Assembly (NCBI RefSeq): GCF_900770955.1
Contig: NZ_CAAGLX010000003.1
Span: 1 to 49,397 of the forward strand
DNA length: 49,397 nucleotides
Direction of reading: 5' to 3'
From: an uncultured Phascolarctobacterium sp.
GTDB taxonomy: Bacteria > Bacillota > Negativicutes > Acidaminococcales > Acidaminococcaceae
The notes below the pieces were generated by a model, which did no database searches, was not told the origin of the DNA, and saw only the letters and a list, made by a program, of their open reading frames with translations. Shown here one piece after another: positions 33,601-40,976 of this stretch (position 1 is its first letter; each line of letters opens with the position of its first letter). Both the position numbers and the translations under genes were made by a program.

Positions 33601-34026
33601 CTGCCCAAAAAGCAGAAGCGCGAATTAGCCTTCGTACAGCCGCTTGAGCGGGAGCTGGCGGCTGAGGGCGTAATTGATTTGCTGGCCTTTGATGAAGCTG
33701 ATAATATGATAATAGTGGACTATAAAACAGGTATGCCGCCAAAGCCTGATGAGGTGAAGACGGGCTATGCTTATCAGCTGGCGCTGTACAAGGATGCTGC
33801 GGAAAAGCTGTACCCCGGCAAAAAGGTTGTGCGCGCCGAGCTGCACTTCCTGCAGAACATGAGCGTCTGGCAGCTGCCGTTTGCTGAGTCGTACCTGCAG
33901 GAGGCAGTAGAGCTGTGCGAAGAAATCAGCGGCAAGGGCGAGGAGAAGGACTTCGCCTGCAGCTGTAACGACAGCTGTGCTTACTGTCACTATGCATATC
34001 TGTGTCCGCAAAATAATCAAGAATAG
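30637..34026 (+). CDS. addA: AddA helicase-nuclease subunit
   Basis: 1129 residues. UvrD-type helicase: LLAGAGSGKTYVLMKRF (Walker A), ITFTRKAADEI, MVDEFQDTNERQ (motif II), GDVKQSIYRFRHAD, IMTIHNSKGLEFDLV and LLYVAMTRAKKQL. C-terminal RecB-like nuclease: IIVDYKTGMPP (Asp and Lys of the active site). An additional cysteine set is visible: TYLHCRRQYYYQ before the nuclease and CNDSCAYCHYAYLC at the end, which looks like a second iron-sulfur staple. It acts with AddB. Confidence 0.93.
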   Translation: MSKNPTPEQALAINTIKSNVSLLAGAGSGKTYVLMKRFVQILRADLSVNPTNIVAITFTRKAADEIKGRVRQAVSECVEQAQTDLERLRWQEHLQKVESAPISTIHSLCSRILRDNPVETQLDPEFTILEDFEAQDFFKETLQQYLRKNIKENSALRRLVQTYGVNSFVNQVTALGDKLSELVREDNLAEPYLKAKEELPALQQKLFAAVREVIEAREALGAKTKGRQTLTEAAGLLDEMQKQLLAPEPDCSLLDASGVVKVSGKALAAELTNLKNLRQELNHVILNAKGCDLVQDWLAVLQEFYACLSARKQENNVLFNDDLDLLAIEHLQKNEALRQKYQERYKYIMVDEFQDTNERQRQLIYLLCGNKLDGKNNLFIVGDVKQSIYRFRHADVSVFNKVKEDIAQNAGQNLGMKTNFRSTQSIVESCNTAFCQLMDLPKEEICLEHHEGANTGGAKVCLLQVPYKSKYDELGAKEDKWQKEAEAIAAYLQQELPKVEPQLRPGASKAILLRAMTHCEILRQTLQGYGINCVVVKGKGFYEQQEVLDILNLLAALHNRYASLELAGALRSNYFGLDDATLTQLFWQTENDKPLWDVLQAVGSGELQLNLQPEQQALAMHAAERLRSLRQAAALMALPELFAQLWDELKPEFVLSQQENGPSKLANVKKLRRLAQQYCQTKQASLAEWLQNVKDLRASSSKEPAATVQADDALQIMTIHNSKGLEFDLVILPQLDKSVHGDTASIKYLPGKEGEQGLLGIKVPDKEMQLQNSGVYELAKARDSELEEEESRRLLYVAMTRAKKQLLMVGTVAEEKLPEAVIGLPSAKGWWQQLQAVFEADWEKQESSCPWVRLLCADALSPAVVQQGEQQQLALEPLALAPLPAYAACGRTCFTASALQTYLHCRRQYYYQQVLAVPELEQAAVGEQAHELPASVTGSIVHKALELYNGYNAEAVFAIALDEFAPGAEASQARSMFNAYISSDLYKALPKKQKRELAFVQPLERELAAEGVIDLLAFDEADNMIIVDYKTGMPPKPDEVKTGYAYQLALYKDAAEKLYPGKKVVRAELHFLQNMSVWQLPFAESYLQEAVELCEEISGKGEEKDFACSCNDSCAYCHYAYLCPQNNQE

Positions 34027-34034
34027 GTGATATA

Positions 34035-34238
34035 ATGGAGATTTTTGCTAAATTAGAGAGCTGGGATTATCTGGCGGCGGCTATGCTGCTGTTTTCCGCC
34101 TGGCTGCTATTGGGCGGTATCGGCCGTCTGCAGAAGAGCGACCCGGAGCGTGTGGATGTGAAAAAGCTGCGCATCCGTGCCTGCGGCGGCCTGGTTGCGG
34201 GCGCTTTGTATCTGGCCTGCCGTTATCTGCAGCTGTAA
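34035..34238 (+). CDS. Small two-helix membrane protein
   Basis: 67 residues from ATG 34035 behind TAGGTGA, 8 bp after addA. Two hydrophobic segments (YLAAAMLLFSAWLLLGGI and GGLVAGALYLACRYL) flank a charged loop (RLQKSDPERVDVKKLRIR). No family recognised. Position suggests co-transcription with addBA; no function is claimed. Confidence 0.6.
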   Translation: MEIFAKLESWDYLAAAMLLFSAWLLLGGIGRLQKSDPERVDVKKLRIRACGGLVAGALYLACRYLQL

Positions 34239-34256
34239 TATTGCCGGCAGTTAAAC

Positions 34257-34286
34257 TTGCACTCGGCTTTAACTAAGGTATATAAT
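34257..34286 (+). promoter_or_regulatory. Promoter of the PepT-like gene
   Basis: TTGCAC (34257-34262), 18 bp, TATAAT (34281-34286). Confidence 0.5.
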
Positions 34287-34321
34287 ATGCTTATATCTTA
34301 AAATACTACGAGGTGACCCAA

Positions 34322-35443
34322 ATGATAAACAAAACAAGATTGATTGATGAATTTATAGAGCTGGTAAGCGTTCCCTGCCCCAGCAAGGATGAAAAGCAGG
34401 AAGCAGAGCTGATTATGGCGAAGCTGCGCGAGCTTGGTCTGGAGCCGGAAATGGACAAGGCACACGAAAAAACCGGCGGTACCTGCGGCAATGTGTGGGC
34501 CTATGTCAAGGGCACCGTGCCGAATGCTCCGACACTGCTGTTTGAAGCGCACATGGATTCCGTAGCGCCGACAACGGGCACCAAGGTTGTCCGCAAGGAC
34601 GGCGTATTGTACAGTGACGGCACTACGACCTTGGGCGGTGACGACAAGGTAGGCGTTGCCGCTATGCTGGAGGCGGTGCGCGCACTCAAGGAGGATGGCG
34701 TGGCTCACGGCGACGTGCAGCTGTGCTTTACCGTCAGCGAGGAAATCGGCTGCCTGGGCGTAGTCAACATGGACCAAAGCTGGATTAAGGCCGATTACGG
34801 CTATTGCATGGATATCGGCGGCGCACCGGGCGAAATTACCTACGCTGCACCGAAGCTGTACGATATTTATGTAACCGTCAAGGGCAAGGCTGCCCATGCA
34901 GGCATTGCTCCGGAAGAAGGCGTCAATGCGATTATGCTGGCGGCAGATGCTTTGTCTAAGCTGCCTGCCTACGGTCGTTTAGACAGCGAAACCACCTTTA
35001 ACATCGGCATGTTCAATGCAGGCGTAGGCACCAACATCGTCTGCCCGGAGGCTAAATTTGTCATTGATATGCGCTCTCTGAACGTACCGCGTCTGGAAGC
35101 ACTGAAGGATTCCACCATCGCTTTGATTAAGGAGGCTGTTGAGGCCGGCGGCGGTCAGGTTGAATTCGACGTAGTGGAAGGCTGTCCGGCAGTTGAGCTG
35201 AACAAGGACCACGATTGTATTAAGCTGGCTGCGCGTGCTGCGCAAAACCTGGGCTTCCCGGTAGAGCTGAAAACAACCGGCGGCTGCAGTGACGGCAACT
35301 ATCTTTGCGGCTACGGCCTGCCCTGCGGCCTTTTGGCAACCGGCATGAGCAACGTGCACACTACCGCGGAATATCTGAAGGAAGAGGACCTGTACAACAC
35401 TGCGCGCTGGACCTACGAAATTATTAAAGAGGCAGCGAAGTAA
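34322..35443 (+). CDS. M20 family peptidase, PepT-like
   Basis: 373 residues from ATG 34322 (GAGGTGA upstream). Zinc-site motifs in order: FEAHMDSVAP (His, Asp), LGGDDKVGVAA (bridging Asp), TVSEEIGCLG (catalytic and ligand Glu), CMDIGG (Asp) and a late His in MSNVHTTAEYL. A lid/dimerisation domain (VKGKAAHAGIAPEEGVNAI) sits between. Related to peptidase T and 'PepT-like' tripeptidases. Cytoplasmic, cutting short peptides for an amino-acid-fermenting lifestyle. Exact substrate unknown. Confidence 0.88.
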   Translation: MINKTRLIDEFIELVSVPCPSKDEKQEAELIMAKLRELGLEPEMDKAHEKTGGTCGNVWAYVKGTVPNAPTLLFEAHMDSVAPTTGTKVVRKDGVLYSDGTTTLGGDDKVGVAAMLEAVRALKEDGVAHGDVQLCFTVSEEIGCLGVVNMDQSWIKADYGYCMDIGGAPGEITYAAPKLYDIYVTVKGKAAHAGIAPEEGVNAIMLAADALSKLPAYGRLDSETTFNIGMFNAGVGTNIVCPEAKFVIDMRSLNVPRLEALKDSTIALIKEAVEAGGGQVEFDVVEGCPAVELNKDHDCIKLAARAAQNLGFPVELKTTGGCSDGNYLCGYGLPCGLLATGMSNVHTTAEYLKEEDLYNTARWTYEIIKEAAK

Positions 35444-35468
35444 ATCATAGTGTTCACGTATAGTTTTC

Positions 35469-35497
35469 TTGACTGGAAGAAAAATTGACGTTATAAT
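35469..35497 (+). promoter_or_regulatory. Promoter of the riboflavin operon
   Basis: TTGACT (35469-35474), 17 bp, TATAAT (35492-35497), 20 bp before the riboswitch. Confidence 0.75.
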
Positions 35498-35517
35498 AAA
35501 AGCAACTTCATAATGTA

Positions 35518-35625
35518 ACCTTTGGGGCAGGGTGTAATTCCCGATCGGCGGTAAAGTCCGCTAGCGCAGCAGCGCATGAACCGGTGCAATTCCGGTACCG
35601 ACAGTATAGTCTGGATGATAAAAGG
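35518..35625 (+). promoter_or_regulatory. FMN riboswitch (RFN element)
   Basis: Contains the conserved blocks GGGGCAGGGTG, TTCCCGATCGGCGGTAA, AGTCCGC, GAACCGGTGCAATTCCGGTA, CCGACAGTATAGTCTGGATG. FMN binding should favour the terminator at 35645 and shut the rib operon down. Confidence 0.97.
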
Positions 35626-35644
35626 TGGCAAAACTGTATTTTTT

Positions 35645-35682
35645 ACCGCATAAGGGCTCCTTAGGTCTTTATGCGGTTTTTA
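35645..35682 (+). terminator. Riboswitch-controlled terminator
   Basis: ACCGCATAA (35645-35653) pairs with TTATGCGGT (35669-35677), followed by TTTTTAT; it lies between aptamer and ribD. Confidence 0.85.
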
Positions 35683-35702
35683 TATTACTGGAAGGTGATA
35701 TT

Positions 35703-36836
35703 TTGGCAAGAATGACAGATGAAGCATATATGCAGCGGGCCTTGGAGCTGGCGCTGCAGGCGGAGGGCAATACCAGTCCCAACCCGATGGTTGGCTGTGT
35801 GATTGTTGACGACGACGGCAATATTGTGGGCGAGGGCTACCATCACAAGGCCGGCGAAGCGCATGCGGAGGTCAATGCCCTGGCGGAAGCCAAGCAGATG
35901 GCTCAGGGAGCAACGGCCTATGTAACGCTGGAGCCATGTGCGCACTACGGACGCACTGGTCCCTGCTGCGTAGCCTTGGCACGTGCGGGCATCCGCAAGG
36001 TTGTTGTGGCCTGCCTTGATCCGAACCCCAAGGTTGCAGGTCAGGGCGCGGAATATTTGCGTCTGCAGGGTATCGAGGTTGTTACCGGCGTATGCGAAAA
36101 GGAGGCTCAGCGCTTGAACGAGCGCTTCTTTACCTGGATTACCAGGCAGCGTCCGTTTATTACATTAAAATACGCTATGACACTGGATGGCAAAATTGCG
36201 ACTGCCACCGGCGACAGCAAGTGGATTACCGGCGAGGAGGCGCGTACCTTTGCGCATCGTCTGCGCAAGCAGCATGATGCTGTGCTTGTAGGCATCGGCA
36301 CGGTGCTGGAGGATGACCCGGAGCTGACAACCCGTCTGGTGCGCGGCAAGAATCCTGTGCGCGTAGTGCTCGACAGCAGCCTGAGAATTTCGCTGATGGC
36401 AGCAGTTTTGAATCCGCTGGCGGATACGATTATTTTTACCGGTCTTGATACCGATATCGTCAAGGCGGAAGCACTGGCTGCTCTGCCTAACGTAGAGGTT
36501 GTACGTCTGCCGCTGGCTGACGGCGTGCTGCCTGTGGCGCAGGTAGTGCAGGCCTTGGCCGGGCGCGGCATTACCAGCCTGCTGGTAGAAGGCGGCAGTG
36601 CGGTTCACGGTGCCTTCTATGACGCAGGACTGGCGGACAGAGTGTGCGCCTTTGTAGCGCCCAAGCTGATTGGCGGCGCCGGCGCTTTGCCTCCGGTCGG
36701 CGGTGCAGGCAGCAGTCTGGTAGAAACGGGCTGGCAGCTTACAGAGGTCGAAATCGAAAAATTGGGCAGTGATGTACTGATAACAGGTCTGGTGCCGGAG
36801 CTGGATAAGCAGGAGCTGCCAAAGGAGGCTGAATAA
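35703..36836 (+). CDS. ribD: Riboflavin biosynthesis deaminase/reductase RibD
   Basis: 377 residues if started at TTG 35703 (GAAGG 7 bases upstream); ATG 35712 is the alternative but is 16 bases away. The N-terminal deaminase shows GEAHAEVNA (zinc His, Glu) and LEPCAHYGRTGPC (zinc Cys pair). The C-terminal reductase shows ITLKYAMTLDGKIATATGDS and SLLVEGGSAVHGAF. Two consecutive steps convert the GTP-derived pyrimidine to the ribitylamino form. Overlaps ribE by one base. Confidence 0.96.
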   Translation: MARMTDEAYMQRALELALQAEGNTSPNPMVGCVIVDDDGNIVGEGYHHKAGEAHAEVNALAEAKQMAQGATAYVTLEPCAHYGRTGPCCVALARAGIRKVVVACLDPNPKVAGQGAEYLRLQGIEVVTGVCEKEAQRLNERFFTWITRQRPFITLKYAMTLDGKIATATGDSKWITGEEARTFAHRLRKQHDAVLVGIGTVLEDDPELTTRLVRGKNPVRVVLDSSLRISLMAAVLNPLADTIIFTGLDTDIVKAEALAALPNVEVVRLPLADGVLPVAQVVQALAGRGITSLLVEGGSAVHGAFYDAGLADRVCAFVAPKLIGGAGALPPVGGAGSSLVETGWQLTEVEIEKLGSDVLITGLVPELDKQELPKEAE

Positions 36837-37486
36837 TGTTTACAGGATTGGTAGCCGAGCTGGGCACGGTGCAGAAGCTGGCGCAGCAGGGTGAATCATA
36901 TCACCTGACAGTGGCTGCGGCGAAGGTACTGCAGAATTTGAAAATCGGTGACAGCGTTGCCGTCAACGGCGCCTGCCTGACGGTAGTAAGCATGGATGAC
37001 ACAGCCTTTACCGCCGACGTAATGCCGGAAACAGTGCGCCTGACCAATATCGGCAGCCTGCATGCCGGCGACAGGGTAAATCTGGAGCGCACGCTGCGCC
37101 TGTGCGACGGCCTTGACGGTCACATCGTCAGCGGACACGTGGAAGGACTGGGCGTAATTGCCAGTCGCAGACCGGAGGGCATTGCGATGGTAGTGACCAT
37201 CAACACACCGCCGGAGCTTTTGAAGTATATCATCAAAAAGGGCAGCATTGCGATTGACGGCATCAGCCTGACGGTGACGCAGGTTACGGAAAGCAGCTTT
37301 TCCGTATCGCTGATTCCGCACACCGCCAAGGAAACAACACTTGGCTTTAAGGATGTGGGCGACAGCGTAAATCTGGAAACAGATATTATAGGCAAATATG
37401 TAGAGCAAATGTTAAAATTTAACCCCAAGCAGACGCAGGAGCCTGCTTTAAATAAAAATATGCTGCTGGAGAATGGGTTTATCTGA
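36836..37486 (+). CDS. ribE: Riboflavin synthase alpha chain
   Basis: 216 residues. Start MFTGLVAELGTV and two internally repeated lumazine-binding barrels (SVAVNGACLTVV near 45; SIAIDGISLTVT near 140) are diagnostic. It dismutates two 6,7-dimethyl-8-ribityllumazine molecules into riboflavin. The start codon overlaps the ribD stop (TAATG). Confidence 0.96.
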   Translation: MFTGLVAELGTVQKLAQQGESYHLTVAAAKVLQNLKIGDSVAVNGACLTVVSMDDTAFTADVMPETVRLTNIGSLHAGDRVNLERTLRLCDGLDGHIVSGHVEGLGVIASRRPEGIAMVVTINTPPELLKYIIKKGSIAIDGISLTVTQVTESSFSVSLIPHTAKETTLGFKDVGDSVNLETDIIGKYVEQMLKFNPKQTQEPALNKNMLLENGFI

Positions 37487-37507
37487 GCAGCGATAAAGAG
37501 GTAGAAA

Positions 37508-38737
37508 ATGGAAAAGTTTAAGTATAATACAATTGATGAAGCCATCGCTGCGATTAAAGCCGGTCAGATGGTACTTGTAACTGATGATGAGGACCGTGAA
37601 AACGAAGGCGACCTGATTATGGCAGCCGAGCTGTGCACTCCCGAGGCTATTAACTTCATGGCTAAGGAAGCACGCGGACTTATCTGCATGCCGGCAGACA
37701 GCGAGGTTATGGACAAGCTGCAGTTCGGCGCTATGGTAACTCATAACACCGATAACCACGAAACAGCCTTCTCTGTTTCTATTGACCATGTTGATACCAC
37801 TACCGGTATTTCCGCTTATGAGCGTGCTTATACCATGAAAAAATGTGCCGAGCCGGGTGCACAGCCTGGCGACTTCCGCCGTCCGGGTCACGTTTTCCCG
37901 CTGCGTGCACGCAAGGGCGGTGTACTGGTGCGCACCGGTCACACTGAAACCACTGTTGATTTGTGCAAGCTGGCAGGTCTGCAGCCGGTAGGCATCTGCT
38001 GCGAGATTATGAATGATGACGGCCATATGGCGCGCACTCCGGATTTAATCGAGTTCGCCAAAAAGCATAAGCTCGTTTTCATCACTGTTGCTGAGCTTGT
38101 TGCTTATCGCAAGGCACATGAAAAAATGGTGCATCGTGCTGCTGAGGCGGCACTGCCGACTAAATACGGCAATTTCCGTATTATTGCTTATGAAAATGAT
38201 TTGGATAACCTTTGCCATGTTGCTATTGTCAAGGGTGATGTTGCAGGTAAAAAAGACGTGCTGGTGCGCGTGCACAGTGAGTGCCTGACCGGTGATGCCT
38301 TCGGCAGCCTGCGCTGTGACTGCGGTGACCAGCTGGCAACTGCGCTGAAGATGATTGAAAAGGAAGGCTGCGGCGCTGTTGTTTACATGCGTCAGGAGGG
38401 CCGAGGCATTGGCCTGGCTAACAAAATCCGTGCATATGCACTGCAGGATCAGGGCCTTGATACCGTAGAAGCCAACGTACGCCTGGGCTTTGCTCCCGAC
38501 CTGCGCGACTACGGCATGGGCGCACAGATTCTGGCAGACCTCGGACTCACCAGCATCCGCCTCATTACCAACAACCCCGCAAAACGCATCGGCCTCTCCG
38601 GCTATGGCATCACCATCACCGGCCGCGTGCCCATCATCATGGAGCCCAACGAATACAACGAGCACTATCTCGACATCAAAGAAGAAAAAATGGGCCACAA
38701 GCTTCACGAAGGCTGTAGCTGTAACTGTGGGAAATAA
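37508..38737 (+). CDS. ribBA: Bifunctional DHBP synthase / GTP cyclohydrolase II
   Basis: 409 residues. N-terminal RibB domain: VTDDEDRENEGDLIMAAE and RPGHVFPLRA, with HTETTVDLC. C-terminal RibA domain: RVHSECLTGDAFGSLRCDCG (zinc Cys residues), RQEGRGIGL and NPAKRIGL. It makes both precursors of riboflavin. The C-terminal tail ends HEGCSCNCGK. From about 38500 to the stop codon use shifts abruptly to C-ending codons (CTC, ATC, AAC), unlike the first 330 codons. Confidence 0.96.
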   Translation: MEKFKYNTIDEAIAAIKAGQMVLVTDDEDRENEGDLIMAAELCTPEAINFMAKEARGLICMPADSEVMDKLQFGAMVTHNTDNHETAFSVSIDHVDTTTGISAYERAYTMKKCAEPGAQPGDFRRPGHVFPLRARKGGVLVRTGHTETTVDLCKLAGLQPVGICCEIMNDDGHMARTPDLIEFAKKHKLVFITVAELVAYRKAHEKMVHRAAEAALPTKYGNFRIIAYENDLDNLCHVAIVKGDVAGKKDVLVRVHSECLTGDAFGSLRCDCGDQLATALKMIEKEGCGAVVYMRQEGRGIGLANKIRAYALQDQGLDTVEANVRLGFAPDLRDYGMGAQILADLGLTSIRLITNNPAKRIGLSGYGITITGRVPIIMEPNEYNEHYLDIKEEKMGHKLHEGCSCNCGK

Positions 38738-39349
38738 CTAAGCACTGTAAATACTGTAATTGATATATCGTGTAGTGAATAAAAATTTTAGCAAATGAGT
38801 GTCTGGAACCATAGAAACAAGGCAACCGAAAACTAAAGGTTACTTTAGAACAAAATCGGCGCCGCATGTTTCGTACTGGTTCCACACGAAATTTGCGTTG
38901 TACCCTTTGGGTACGGGAAAATTTTTTCTGAACGGAATGATATATTAATTACATATCGATAACCAATTAGAATGCAATACTAAACGCTATACGGACCGAA
39001 ACGCAAACTTCGGCTGTAACAAACAGCACACCACCCTAAGCGCTGCGCAGACCGGAACGGACGACGGGCCCGCAAGCACATCGATGTACAGCGAACTGCG
39101 CCAGCAACGGACAGGCACAGGAATTTTTCGCTGGAGTGTTGACGAAGCCTGCGGCAGAACATTGCACAAAAATCAGCGACGTGAAAAATTCTGCGAATCT
39201 AGTCGCCGGAATCCGGCGGAGCAGCCGTAAAGGGCGTTTTTTGGATACTTTTTGCCGACCCGGGCAAAAAGTATCAATAACAGAAACGTAACCTGCGAAT
39301 AAACAATCACAATTAACGTCAATATATTGAACTTTTAGGAGGAATAACC
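38738..39349. other. 612-bp gap inside the rib operon with a REP-like hairpin
   Basis: No supported gene. A perfect 13-bp stem, GATACTTTTTGCC (39244-39256) with GGCAAAAAGTATC (39263-39275), has a 6-base loop GACCCG and no T run after it. The palindromic, GC-loop format resembles dispersed intergenic palindromes. Short frames on the minus strand (39036-39359) look non-coding. Confidence 0.5.
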
Positions 39350-39811
39350 ATGAAAACATTAGAAGGAAAACTCACCGCCAAAAACATGAAAATCGCAATC
39401 GTCGTAGCCCGCTTCAACGAATTCATCACCAGCAAACTCCTCAGCGGCTGCGTAGACTGCCTCATCCGCCACGAAGCAGCTGACGAAGACCTCACCGTAG
39501 CATGGGTACCCGGTGCCTTCGAAATCCCCATGGCAGCAAAAAAACTCGCAGAAAGCGGCAAATACGACGCAGTAATCTGCTTAGGCGCAGTAATCCGCGG
39601 CGCAACTCCGCACTTTGACTATGTATGCGCCGAAGCCTCCAAAGGCATCGCCCAGGTAAGCATGCAAACCGGTGTACCCGTAGCCTTCGGCGTACTCACC
39701 ACTGAAAACATCCAGCAGGCTGTAGAACGTGCAGGCACCAAGGCCGGCAACAAGGGCGTAGACTGCGCAATGACCGCAATGGAAATGGTAAATCTCTTCA
39801 AAGAAATGTAA
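39350..39811 (+). CDS. ribH: 6,7-dimethyl-8-ribityllumazine synthase
   Basis: 153 residues from ATG 39350 behind TTAGGAGGAATAACC. VVARFNEFITSKLLSG, VPGAFEIPMAAKKLAE, GAVIRGATPHFDYV and VPVAFGVLTTENIQQA are the family hallmarks; the catalytic His is in TPHFDY. It joins the RibB and RibD products to form lumazine, probably as a 60-mer shell. Leu is mostly CTC here, against CTG elsewhere in the window. Confidence 0.97.
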   Translation: MKTLEGKLTAKNMKIAIVVARFNEFITSKLLSGCVDCLIRHEAADEDLTVAWVPGAFEIPMAAKKLAESGKYDAVICLGAVIRGATPHFDYVCAEASKGIAQVSMQTGVPVAFGVLTTENIQQAVERAGTKAGNKGVDCAMTAMEMVNLFKEM

Positions 39812-39823
39812 CATTTTCACCGC

Positions 39824-39852
39824 TTGCCTTTTTGACTATTATGATTTATAAT
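39824..39852 (+). promoter_or_regulatory. Promoter upstream of hslO
   Basis: TTGCCT (39824-39829), 17 bp, TATAAT (39847-39852). Confidence 0.5.
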
Positions 39853-39902
39853 TGACATTGTGGAAGAGCTGGTAACAGGCTGTTCCCGGTGCACGAATTA
39901 TG

Positions 39903-39937
39903 CAAGCCCGCTAGCAGTAGTTTAGTGGGCTTGTTTT
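39903..39937 (+). terminator. Leader terminator/attenuator before hslO
   Basis: CAAGCCCGCT pairs with AGTGGGCTTG (one G-U), then TTTTATT. It lies downstream of the promoter and 50 bp before the hslO start, so it either ends a ~75-nt leader RNA or attenuates hslO. The leader sequence matches no riboswitch I know. Confidence 0.65.
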
Positions 39938-39986
39938 ATTAAGCAAGTAAAATTTTTGCCGTAAGGCAAGATTGTGAGGCAATATT

Positions 39987-40886
39987 ATGGAAGATGTTTT
40001 GACCAAGGCTACGGCCGACGGTGTACGTATTTATGCATTATGCACCACTAATCTGGTGCAGGAAGCGGCCAAAAAGCACGGCTGCTCCCATCTGGCAAGC
40101 GCTGCTCTGGGACGAGCCATGAACGGCGCTCTGCTGCTGGCAGCAACAATGAAGGATAACGAGCGCATCAGCCTGCGTCTGAAGGGTGACGGCCCTCTGG
40201 GCGAGGTAGTAGCAGACGCTGAAGGCAGCACCGTGCGCGGCTATGTAGAAAACCCCGACGCATTTTTACCCCTGAAAAACGGCAAGCTGGATGTTGGCGG
40301 CGGTATCGGCGCAGGCAACATTATCGTAACGCGTTATCTGCAGAATGCAGAGCCCTTCACAGGCTACTGCGAGCTGCAGGACGGTGAAATCGCCAGCGAC
40401 CTGACCAAATATCTGTATGTATCCGAACAGACACCGACAAGCGTTGCTCTGGGCGTACTGGTTGACAAGGACGGCAACGTAACAGCCTCCGGCGGCTTCT
40501 TCATTCAGGCTATGCCTGGCTGCAGCGACGAGGTTCTGGAAAAGCTGGAAAACAACGTTAACCTGACTCCGTATGTAACCCAGCTGCTGGAAATCGGTTA
40601 TACTCCGCAAAAGATGATTGAAATTCTTGGCCGCGGTCTGGACGTTGATATTAAAGAAACCATTCCCCTGAGCTTCAAATGCCGCTGCAGCCGTGAGCGC
40701 ATCCTGGCAGCCTTGGGCAGCCTCGACATGAAATCCTTAGAGGAGCTGGCGCAGGACAAGGCTACGGAAGCACATTGCGAATTCTGCAACAGCACCTATG
40801 AATATACTCAGGATGAAATCAAACACCTGTTGGAAGAAAAAGAAAAGCAGGCACAGCTGGAAGCTGCTAAACAGAATATCAAATAA
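39987..40886 (+). CDS. hslO: Hsp33 redox-regulated chaperone
   Basis: 299 residues from ATG 39987. The C-terminal zinc switch has KCRCSRERI (CxC) and CEFCNST (CxxC). The N-terminal half shows GRAMNGALLLAATMK and LRLKGDGPLGEVVADA. It is a cytosolic holdase activated by oxidative unfolding. The C-terminus adds a charged helix (EEKEKQAQLEAAKQN). Confidence 0.96.
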   Translation: MEDVLTKATADGVRIYALCTTNLVQEAAKKHGCSHLASAALGRAMNGALLLAATMKDNERISLRLKGDGPLGEVVADAEGSTVRGYVENPDAFLPLKNGKLDVGGGIGAGNIIVTRYLQNAEPFTGYCELQDGEIASDLTKYLYVSEQTPTSVALGVLVDKDGNVTASGGFFIQAMPGCSDEVLEKLENNVNLTPYVTQLLEIGYTPQKMIEILGRGLDVDIKETIPLSFKCRCSRERILAALGSLDMKSLEELAQDKATEAHCEFCNSTYEYTQDEIKHLLEEKEKQAQLEAAKQNIK

Positions 40887-40897
40887 CAAAACTTTTC

Positions 40898-40926
40898 TTG
40901 ACAAACGAAACTTTTGTTTGTATAAT
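40898..40926 (+). promoter_or_regulatory. recA promoter with possible LexA-type operator
   Basis: TTGACA (40898-40903), 17 bp, TATAAT (40921-40926). The spacer contains CGAAACTTTTGTTTG, an inverted AAAC-N4-GTTT that partly resembles the Firmicute LexA box CGAAC-N4-GTTCG. The promoter is certain; LexA control is only possible. Confidence 0.65.
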
Positions 40927-40976
40927 AAAGGCAGTGAAGCAATTAAATTTAAATTTATATATTAGGAGGCAGGCAG

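Noticed and set aside
38980..39359. Minus-strand frames in the rib operon gap
   Set aside because: Overlapping frames of similar length without binding sites; no domain seen.
39853..39937. Known riboswitch or 6S/SRP RNA upstream of hslO
   Set aside because: The conserved motifs of these RNAs are not present; only a promoter and terminator are supported.
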